This document shows, one piece after another, positions 28,647 through 36,035 of a stretch of 36,035 nt of DNA. The notes beneath the pieces were generated by a model that was not told where the DNA came from, did no database searches, and saw only the letters and a list, made by a program, of their open reading frames with translations. The DNA lies in NCBI GenBank assembly GCA_019634305.1, contig JAHQVQ010000382.1, positions 1 to 36,035 on the forward strand, written 5' to 3'. A program made the position numbers and the translations under genes. Origin of the DNA: Flammeovirgaceae bacterium (lineage in GTDB: Bacteria; Bacteroidota; Bacteroidia; Cytophagales; Flammeovirgaceae). Numbering within the stretch: position 1 is the first letter of the stretch; each line of letters begins with the position of its first letter.

Positions 28647-29411
28647 ATGTTGGCGAATCAAAGAAGAGATAAAATAATTGCAATGCTACGTGAAGATGGT
28701 TCAGCCAAGGTAAATGAATTATCCAAGATTTTTAGAGTCACAGAAGTGACTGTGCGGCAGGATTTGGAGAAGTTGGAAAAGGAAGGAATGTTAGTGAGAG
28801 AACACGGGGGAGCTTACCTAAAAAATGTAGAAGATCCTGTGAAAAATATTACTCCATTGGATCAAAGTAACCTTGAAAAAAAGGAAAGTATTGCTAATGA
28901 ATGCATCAAACTTATAGAACCAGGTGATATTATTATTCTTGATTCAGGTTCTACCACCACAGAAATAGCTAAAAAATTATTTGGCTTTGAAAACCTTACT
29001 GTAATTACCAATGCACTTAATATCGCTTTAATGTTGGGCACAGAACCGGGAATTGAAGTGGTAATGACTGGCGGGGAATTTAAGCCTCCTACTCTTTCCC
29101 TCACCGGCCAGAAAGCTGCTGATTTTTTTGAAGGCATCAATGTTGACAAACTTTTTCTGGCCACAGCCGGAATTTCCCTCAAATCTGGATTAACCTATCC
29201 TAGTTTAAGTGATTTGGTGGTGAAAAAAGCAATGATTGAAGCTGCGGAAACGGTTTATTTGGTGGCTGATTCTACCAAAATTGGAAAAAGCTCTTTTGCC
29301 AGCCTGGGCGCATTATCACTAATTGATTTTCTTTTAACCGATCAGCATATTACCGAATCCCAAAAGAAAATTTTCAGAGAAAATGAGATTGAATTGATTA
29401 TTGCTTCTTGA
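28647..29411 (+). CDS. DeoR/GlpR-family transcriptional regulator
   Basis: MLANQRRDKIIAMLREDGSAKVNELSKIFRVTEVTVRQDLEKLEKEGMLVREHGGAYL HTH; DIIILDSGSTTTEIAKKL effector domain. Confidence 0.93.
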   Translation: MLANQRRDKIIAMLREDGSAKVNELSKIFRVTEVTVRQDLEKLEKEGMLVREHGGAYLKNVEDPVKNITPLDQSNLEKKESIANECIKLIEPGDIIILDSGSTTTEIAKKLFGFENLTVITNALNIALMLGTEPGIEVVMTGGEFKPPTLSLTGQKAADFFEGINVDKLFLATAGISLKSGLTYPSLSDLVVKKAMIEAAETVYLVADSTKIGKSSFASLGALSLIDFLLTDQHITESQKKIFRENEIELIIAS

Positions 29412-29628
29412 ATGATTATTTAGAATAAATTTTCTCATTCTCCTTAATTACCTTCATTTCTATATTGGAGCCTGGAAGAAACATAGAGTGTTATTTTAGC
29501 ATTTATTACATTTATAATTCAAAATTTTTTACTTTTTTTTAATAGTTGAGGTCTCTTAAATATTGAAGTTTTGGTCAAAATTGACTAATTTATTCCCTCA
29601 GAAAGGCTTTATATAAAAAGGTTTTGGA

Positions 29629-32592
29629 ATGATAGAATCTGAACAGTATTTAGAGGGCTATTTAATTTTAGATAATAAGGAAAATATTATCGCCTCCCAT
29701 AATACTGCACAAATTCCTTTTATGGAAAAAACCGTAGCTGTTGTTGGAAGTTCATTATCTGCATTATTTGAAGTCGATTTTTACCAGTTTATCCATTCAA
29801 AAATTGAAATTTTAAAAGCGCACCATAAGCCTCTTTTTGGGGAATATGGATATAATAGCCACGGTGGTCAACAGATTATTTTTGAGATTGGATTGATGGA
29901 TGAGATTAATAATGGAACTTGTTTTTTCCTTAACTTTAAACCAAGTAGATTAAAAGATAATAGCCTCTTTTTTAAATCAGTGATTAATGAGTATGATGGC
30001 TTTTGTTTTGTACTCAGTTTGGATTTAAAATATCTCTATTTTAATAAGAAATATGAAGATCTACTTTCCAAATTTTATGAAAAGCCACCTATAGTTGGAG
30101 AAAGCGCCCTACCACATTTCCAAAACCTCTATAACTTTCAGGAGGCTAAATTGGACATGGATAAGGCATTGAGTTGTAAAACCTTTGAGGTGGTGAGGAA
30201 ATATGGACCCAACCCTAAATATTTATCCTACAAATTCTCCCCTTTGTTTAATCAGGAAACAGGTAAGCAGGAAGGAATAATTGTATATGCCAATAAGAAA
30301 TACGAAGAACCAGAAAAGACCAAAATTTTATTAGAAAGGAAAGAAACTTTTGAGTTACTAGCTAATAACATGTTGGACATGCTGGCACTTCATGAAATGG
30401 ATGGTACTTATCTCTATGTGAGCAAATCCGCAAAAAATCTTCTTGGATATGAACCAGCAGAATTAATTGGTAAAAATCCATATGGATTTTTCCATCCGGA
30501 CGATCTAAAGCGGATTATGGAAGAATCTCATAAAACTGCCAACTCAGGGGAAAAGGTGCAATCAATTGAATATCGAATAAAAACAAAATCAGGAGATTAC
30601 ATCTGGTTTGATACTAAAACCAAGCCTGTGATTGATGAAAATGGGAAAATCACTCATTTACAAACCATCTCAACAGATATTACAGAAAAAATTAAGGCTA
30701 GAAAAGCCTTAGAGTTAAGTGAAGCTAAATTCAGAAGTTATATTGAAAATGCTTCAGATTTAATATTTTCAATTGATAATGAGGGTATTATAGAATATAT
30801 TTCACCAAATGTTTTTACAATACTCGGATATTTTCCTGAAGAATTATTTAAGAAATCTATTTTTGATTTAATACATAAAAATGATTTTCCTAAGACACAA
30901 CTAGAATTGAAAAAGGTTTATTCCAATCCTGATTACCAAGCTACTTTGGAGTATCAAATTAAACACAAAGATGGCTCCTGGAAATGGCATCAGGCACGAT
31001 CTACCAACAATAGATTATCAGGAGGAAAAATTCTAGTCATGGGAATTTCCAGAGATATTACCCAGCAAGTTATAGATAAAGCAAAATTAGTAATAAATGA
31101 GGCAAGATATAGGAAACTTTTCGAATCAATGGTTCAGGGAGTGGTTTATTATGATGTTGAAGGTAAAATCATAAGCGCGAATCCTGCTGCTGAAAAAATA
31201 CTAGGTCTAACGCTCAGTCAAATGCAAGGGCATGAGCCTATGGACCCTAAATGGAAAACAATTTATGAAGATGGCACTAATTATCTTCCCGAAACCCATC
31301 CGGCATTATTAGCTTTAAAACACAGAAAGGAAATTAAAAAACAAATAATGGGAGTACTAAATCCAAGAAAGAATAAATTTATCTGGATCAGTATTGATGC
31401 TATTCCCTTATTTTTAGAAGGAGAAAAAAAGCCCTATAAAGCCTTCATTACATTTGAAGATATTACCCTCCAAAAGCTAACATCCAAAAAAATTAGTGAT
31501 ATTGCGAACAGGTTAAAATTAGCCACCAGCGGAACAGGAATTGGAATTTGGGAGCTTGATTTGGTAACCAAGGAATTAATTGGAGATGAAAATATATATA
31601 AATTGCTTTATCGGAAAAAAATAAGTCAGACTTATAATCTGAAAGACTGGTTAAGAATGGTTCATCATCAGGATATTGAGAAAGTAAGAAAAGAGTTTGA
31701 TTTTAATGCTCCACGAAAAGGTAAATTTGAAACTGAATACAGAGTTATCTGGTCGAATGGAAATATAAAATACCACTTCACTACAGGAATTTTGGTGAAG
31801 AACAGGAAAGGTATTCCAGAAAAACTTATTGGGATCACCTATGATATCACCTCCAGAAAAACAAATGAAGCGAAAATATTAAAGCTCAATCAGGAATTAA
31901 ACGAAATAAACCAGAAAAAAGACCGGCTGCTTTCCATCATTGCACACGATCTAAGGAGCCCATTCAATAGTTCATTTGCTTTCCTTAATGTTTTATTGGA
32001 CAGGTTTGATGGTTTTACGCACGAGGAAATTCAAAAATACTTATCGCTTCTTCAAAAGAACTTTAAGAAGACCTTTGACTTTTTGGACCAACTTCTGGTA
32101 TGGTCTAGAAATCAGTTTGATAAGGTAGCTGTTAATCCAATTGAATTAAAAATGCTAGGAGAATTCAATAAGGTTCTGGCATTATTTTCCGACCAAATCA
32201 CCGCTAAAAATCTAAAAGTTAATCTGAATTTAGAGTCAGAAATAATTGTATTTGCAGATCAAGATATGGTAAATACGGTTATTCGAAATTTATTATCAAA
32301 TGCCATCAAATTCTCTTTTATTAATGGGGAGATTGATATTCAATCCCAACCACAAAAAAACAAGGTGGAATTTTTAATCAGGGATTATGGAATTGGAGTT
32401 CCTTCTCAAAAATTAAAAGAGCTTTTTAATAAGGGTCTTCTTCACACTACATTTGGCACCGAGGGAGAAAAAGGTTCAGGGCTGGGACTTGAAATCTGCA
32501 AAGATTTTATAGAAAAAAATGCTGGGAAAATCCGAGTAGAAAGTGAAGAAAAAAAGGGTACTGTGTTTTACTTTACCCTTCCGACCAAATAA
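29629..32592 (+). CDS. Multi-PAS sensor histidine kinase, no obvious TM helices
   Basis: Several PAS/PAC blocks (MDGTYLYVSKSAKNLLGYEPAELIGK, IEYISPNVFTILGYFPEELF, KIISANPAAEKILGL), HisKA LLSIIAHDLRSPFNSSF, HATPase NTVIRNLLSNAIKFS and GSGLGLEICKDF. Confidence 0.92.
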   Translation: MIESEQYLEGYLILDNKENIIASHNTAQIPFMEKTVAVVGSSLSALFEVDFYQFIHSKIEILKAHHKPLFGEYGYNSHGGQQIIFEIGLMDEINNGTCFFLNFKPSRLKDNSLFFKSVINEYDGFCFVLSLDLKYLYFNKKYEDLLSKFYEKPPIVGESALPHFQNLYNFQEAKLDMDKALSCKTFEVVRKYGPNPKYLSYKFSPLFNQETGKQEGIIVYANKKYEEPEKTKILLERKETFELLANNMLDMLALHEMDGTYLYVSKSAKNLLGYEPAELIGKNPYGFFHPDDLKRIMEESHKTANSGEKVQSIEYRIKTKSGDYIWFDTKTKPVIDENGKITHLQTISTDITEKIKARKALELSEAKFRSYIENASDLIFSIDNEGIIEYISPNVFTILGYFPEELFKKSIFDLIHKNDFPKTQLELKKVYSNPDYQATLEYQIKHKDGSWKWHQARSTNNRLSGGKILVMGISRDITQQVIDKAKLVINEARYRKLFESMVQGVVYYDVEGKIISANPAAEKILGLTLSQMQGHEPMDPKWKTIYEDGTNYLPETHPALLALKHRKEIKKQIMGVLNPRKNKFIWISIDAIPLFLEGEKKPYKAFITFEDITLQKLTSKKISDIANRLKLATSGTGIGIWELDLVTKELIGDENIYKLLYRKKISQTYNLKDWLRMVHHQDIEKVRKEFDFNAPRKGKFETEYRVIWSNGNIKYHFTTGILVKNRKGIPEKLIGITYDITSRKTNEAKILKLNQELNEINQKKDRLLSIIAHDLRSPFNSSFAFLNVLLDRFDGFTHEEIQKYLSLLQKNFKKTFDFLDQLLVWSRNQFDKVAVNPIELKMLGEFNKVLALFSDQITAKNLKVNLNLESEIIVFADQDMVNTVIRNLLSNAIKFSFINGEIDIQSQPQKNKVEFLIRDYGIGVPSQKLKELFNKGLLHTTFGTEGEKGSGLGLEICKDFIEKNAGKIRVESEEKKGTVFYFTLPTK

Positions 32593-32612
32593 TCTGTTAT
32601 TCTCTTCTAATT

Positions 32613-33791
32613 TCACAATTTCCAATCTATTTCATTATTTGTTTTCACCACAGATTCCGGATAGTGATGATCACCATCAAATATTTTAAGTTGGTCTTCT
32701 GATTCAATTACGATATCTTTTTCATGAATACTTCCATCTCTTAAAGTCAATTTGCTGATGTTGAGCCCCAGGTGCTTTGCCAAAAATTTATAAGCAGCCT
32801 GTCTTTTTGAGGTTCCATAATCGTGTTTTTCTTCTGGCAAGTGAACATTTTCTACCAATTCCTTTTTACCATACAAACCATAGATATATTGCAAGAAAGG
32901 ATATTCTACTTCCGGATTGTTTTTAGTCCAGTCATCACCATCGGAAATTAAAAGTTGGGGTTTTGGTGCGAAAGTCGCGGCAATTTCAACATTATTGGTC
33001 TGATGATTTTCACTTTTGTGAATCGGCATTCCACTTTCACACACACAACCACCAAAAAAGTGTGCAGAAACCATAACGGTGGGTACCGAAACTGTAATTC
33101 TTTTATCCAAAGCTGCCAGTAAAATGGTTTGAGTTCCACCTCCTGAAGCTCCAGTGACAGCTACCCTTTCAGGATCGGCAAATTCCTCTTTCAATAAAAA
33201 ATCAACCGCTCTCAAACAATTCCAGATTTGTAATTTTAAAGCTTCCTTGTGTTTATGTTCCCAGCCAATTTCCCTGGTTTCTCCATATCCCACCATATCA
33301 ATTGCCAGAACCATTGTCCCCATTTTAGCAAAATTGGCAAATCGAGTTTGAGCATCTTTCCTAAATCTTCCATAATCTCCTTCTTTAGACCAATGTCCGT
33401 GAGTGGAAAGAATTACGGGGATATTTTTCTTTATTTCCAAGGGTTTATACAATGCTCCCGTAACAAAAACCCCAGGCAAGCTTTCAAAAGCAATATTTTC
33501 AACAGAATAACCCTTATGTTTTCTCCAACTATGCCGAATTGTTTTCAGCGTTTTATCATAAGTAATTTGTTTCAATCCGACTCCATCTAAAATTCCCTGC
33601 CGAATTACTTCTGCTCTCTTTTCCCAGTCCTCCTTATTTTCAATAGTTTGCATTAATTTCTTCAGAATATCAGCCGCCTCATCCTCTTCATAATATCTAC
33701 CCTGGCAAAGCATGCCCGCTGAATTAGTTTGGGCAAAACATAAAGACATGGAAATGGTTAGTACAAAAAGTAAAGTTTGAAGGAATTTCAT
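32613..33791 (-). CDS. Secreted alpha/beta hydrolase, acetyl-xylan esterase-like
   Basis: Signal peptide; VFVTGALYKPLEIKKNIPVILSTHGHW; nucleophile elbow VTGASGGGTQTILLAALD; PEEKHDYG. Confidence 0.82.
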   Translation of the reverse strand: MKFLQTLLFVLTISMSLCFAQTNSAGMLCQGRYYEEDEAADILKKLMQTIENKEDWEKRAEVIRQGILDGVGLKQITYDKTLKTIRHSWRKHKGYSVENIAFESLPGVFVTGALYKPLEIKKNIPVILSTHGHWSKEGDYGRFRKDAQTRFANFAKMGTMVLAIDMVGYGETREIGWEHKHKEALKLQIWNCLRAVDFLLKEEFADPERVAVTGASGGGTQTILLAALDKRITVSVPTVMVSAHFFGGCVCESGMPIHKSENHQTNNVEIAATFAPKPQLLISDGDDWTKNNPEVEYPFLQYIYGLYGKKELVENVHLPEEKHDYGTSKRQAAYKFLAKHLGLNISKLTLRDGSIHEKDIVIESEDQLKIFDGDHHYPESVVKTNNEIDWKL

Positions 33792-33966
33792 CTTAAAATT
33801 TAGTTTTTTGGAAGGCTTAAAAAATCATTTCACTTCAATATAGGAAATTATTCTATTTCCAGCCTAAAACTATTGTACCAGATGTACTACTTCAAATTTT
33901 CTTTAGAATTAGAATGTAAATTATTATTTATCAAGATTCCATTTTTTGCCTAAACCATCTGTACTT

Positions 33967-35076
33967 ATGAAATACTTATTGAATACCCTTTTTATCCTGC
34001 TTATCTCAGGCCATTTTTTATTCGGGAATAATCCCAATCCGAATTACACCAAAAATTTTGTAATGGGTGAAATTCAACTTAAATCCATTAGTGCATTGAC
34101 CTTTGGCCCTCAGGGAATATTATTCCTGGGAGATCCCATGAATGCAGCTGTTTATGCCCTGGATACTAAAGACAGTAGTCCAATGGCTGCAGCTGAATCC
34201 TTTGAAGTGAAAAATATTGATAAAAAAATCGCCAGCTTTTTAGGAAGTGATCTGGAAGGCATTTCTATAAAAGATATGGTGGTTAATCCCATTTCAAAAA
34301 ATGTCTATTTATCCGTCATCCGAATGGGAGCCCCTATTATCCTGAAGGTGGATGCTGAGGGAAATTTGAGTGAAGTTACTTTAGATAATGTACTTCATTC
34401 AAAAATTGATTTAGAGAATCCTGTAAGTGAAGAAGCGGAATCAAGAGGAAGGAAATTGAGAACCTGGGCTATTTCTGACCTGGCTTTTTCTGGTGAAAAA
34501 TTATTTATAGCCGGATTATCAAATGAGGAGTTTGCCTCTACTTTCTGGACTATTCCTTTTCCATTTACCGAAAAACAAACCCTTACTAATTTGGAAATTT
34601 ACCATGCAGCGCACGGACGATATGAAACTCAATCTCCAATTAAAACTTTTTTGCCTTATACCATTGATAATGAACCACAGATTCTAGCCAGTTATACATG
34701 CACACCTTTGGTTACATTTCCTGTGAATCAATTGGAAGGAGGTAAAAAATTAATGGGAAAAACCGTAGCAGAACTAGGCAATAGAAATACTCCCTTGGAT
34801 ATCATCAGCTACAAAAAAGATGGCAATCCTTATATTTTAATTGCCAATTCTAATAGGACTTTAATGAAAATTGATCCCAATGATATCGCTTCATTTGAAA
34901 AAAGTCTTGACCAAAAAGTACCTTCAAGCGATACTGATGGAGTAAAATTCCTTTCAATTGCTCAGGTGGGTATCCAACAACTGGATAATTTTGATGAAGA
35001 AAATGTATTGGTAATTCAGCGATCAGTGAATGATGGTTCACTAAACCTAAAGCCAATTAGTAAGAAGAGACTTTGA
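33967..35076 (+). CDS. Secreted protein of unknown function, possible beta-propeller
   Basis: Signal peptide MKYLLNTLFILLISGHFLFG; repeated ALTFGPQGILFLGD, MVVNPISKNVYLSV, DLAFSGEKLFIAGL blade-like units. ATG at 33967 preferred over the TTG at 33946. Confidence 0.7.
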   Translation: MKYLLNTLFILLISGHFLFGNNPNPNYTKNFVMGEIQLKSISALTFGPQGILFLGDPMNAAVYALDTKDSSPMAAAESFEVKNIDKKIASFLGSDLEGISIKDMVVNPISKNVYLSVIRMGAPIILKVDAEGNLSEVTLDNVLHSKIDLENPVSEEAESRGRKLRTWAISDLAFSGEKLFIAGLSNEEFASTFWTIPFPFTEKQTLTNLEIYHAAHGRYETQSPIKTFLPYTIDNEPQILASYTCTPLVTFPVNQLEGGKKLMGKTVAELGNRNTPLDIISYKKDGNPYILIANSNRTLMKIDPNDIASFEKSLDQKVPSSDTDGVKFLSIAQVGIQQLDNFDEENVLVIQRSVNDGSLNLKPISKKRL

Positions 35077-35088
35077 TTAATCCTAATG

Positions 35089-35118
35089 TGGCTTCCGGAA
35101 ATTTCGGGAGCCATTTTT
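35089..35118 (+). terminator. Intrinsic terminator
   Basis: TGGCTTCCG-GAAATTT-CGGGAGCCA followed by TTTTTCC. Confidence 0.85.
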
Positions 35119-35131
35119 CCTTTCTTTAAAA

Positions 35132-36035
35132 ATGAAATACCTCTCAGGAGTTCTATTCTACTTTTTTATTTCAATTCAATTCACCTATACTCAATCCGGA
35201 TCTCAGTTAATTTTTCAAGACGATTCGGTAGCAGGTAATGGTAAATTGATCTTATCTGGTTTGGAAAAAGAAGACTTTGAAGCTTTAAAAGAATTGAAGC
35301 CTAAAGTTTTACAGTTCCAGGAATTTTTCCCTATTTATATTGGTAATAGCCTTCCTGATAAAGAAGAAAGCCTGCTCCCAGTTTCAGGAACCTATATTTT
35401 GGAGAATAATACTATTCGCTTCATGCCAAGATTTCCCTTTCTGGTCAATAAAAAATACTATACTTGTTTCTATCCTAATAGATTTAGAACCTTAATTCAA
35501 CATCAGGAATTTGAAACGGAAGAAAAATTGGTGGATTTGGTTTTTCTTCCTCAAAGTAACCTTGATAATCTTTTTCCTGAGGTCACCAATGTTTATCCTT
35601 CCATTGCAGAAATTCCCCAAAATCAACTTCGGTTTTATATTCATTTCTCCAAAAAAATGCTGACTGGGCATTCATTGCAGCACATTAATCTTTACAATCA
35701 GAATGGCGAATTGGAAGAAAATGCTTTTTTAAATCTCGATCCGGAATTGTGGGATCCCTCTGGCAAACGGCTCACCATTTGGTTCGATCCCGGAAGAATA
35801 AAAAGAGATTTAAGTCCTAACCTCGAATATGGAGTTCCTTTGGAAATTGGCAGGCAATATACTTTAGAAGTTTCATCAAATTTTAAAGATACACAAGGAA
35901 ATCTTTTGAGTAATTCTTTCAAAAAAACATTTGTGGTTAAAACTCCAGACCGATCATCTCCAAAATCCGAAAATTGGGAAATTAGCCACCCTCAACCCCA
36001 TTCAAAATCCTCCCTTTCTATAATTTTTAATGAAC
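35132..36035 (+). CDS. Secreted protein with a bacterial Ig-like (Big_5/SbsA-type) segment, truncated by the window end
   Basis: Open frame from ATG at 35132 to the window end, MKYLSGVLFYFFISIQFTYTQSG...; NVYPSIAEIPQNQLRFYIHFSKKM resembles an Ig-like strand pattern. Absent from the ORF track because it has no stop in the window. Confidence 0.7.
   Translation, partial: MKYLSGVLFYFFISIQFTYTQSGSQLIFQDDSVAGNGKLILSGLEKEDFEALKELKPKVLQFQEFFPIYIGNSLPDKEESLLPVSGTYILENNTIRFMPRFPFLVNKKYYTCFYPNRFRTLIQHQEFETEEKLVDLVFLPQSNLDNLFPEVTNVYPSIAEIPQNQLRFYIHFSKKMLTGHSLQHINLYNQNGELEENAFLNLDPELWDPSGKRLTIWFDPGRIKRDLSPNLEYGVPLEIGRQYTLEVSSNFKDTQGNLLSNSFKKTFVVKTPDRSSPKSENWEISHPQPHSKSSLSIIFNE

Noticed and set aside
32593-32612. 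Very short 20-bp gap between convergent histidine kinase and esterase genes
   Set aside because: Common in compact genomes; no specific structure seen there.
1-36035. CRISPR arrays, tRNA or rRNA genes, intact transposases, prophage genes
   Set aside because: Looked for by eye; no repeat-spacer periodicity, cloverleaf or transposase or integrase motif was recognised.

Overview
AT-rich window, probably chromosomal DNA from a Bacteroidota bacterium (Cytophagales-like; inferred from protein style and one TAnnTTTG promoter-like box). No rRNA, tRNA, CRISPR array or intact transposase was recognised. From left to right: a GC-rich hairpin cluster; a membrane protein whose C-terminus appears frameshifted at an A10 tract; a zinc-type alcohol dehydrogenase; an iron-uptake operon (TonB-dependent siderophore receptor plus PepSY-TM protein) behind a Fur-box-like palindrome; a two-gene operon of planctomycete-type redox proteins (membrane-anchored DUF2231/cytochrome c/DUF1587-1592-1588-1585 protein plus a Tat-type DUF1552 protein) followed by three contiguous long hairpins; a PL8 polysaccharide lyase; two small paralogous proteins with Fur-like half-sites upstream; a serine hydrolase lipoprotein; a divergent pair of DUF5060 (apiosidase-like clan) lipoprotein glycosidases; a Glu-rich lipoprotein; a sialate O-acetylesterase-like protein; a minus-strand sugar operon (L-fucose isomerase-like protein, split transketolase, FGGY kinase) facing a divergent DeoR regulator with a clear operator candidate; a multi-PAS histidine kinase; an acetyl-xylan-esterase-like hydrolase; a putative beta-propeller protein; and a truncated Ig-like protein. 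The best candidates for an undescribed system are (1) the isomerase/split-transketolase/FGGY kinase operon next to apiosidase-like glycosidases, possibly a branched-sugar (apiose-like) or sulfo-sugar route, and (2) the DUF2231-cytochrome-DUF1592 / DUF1552 pair with its triple-hairpin 3' end.
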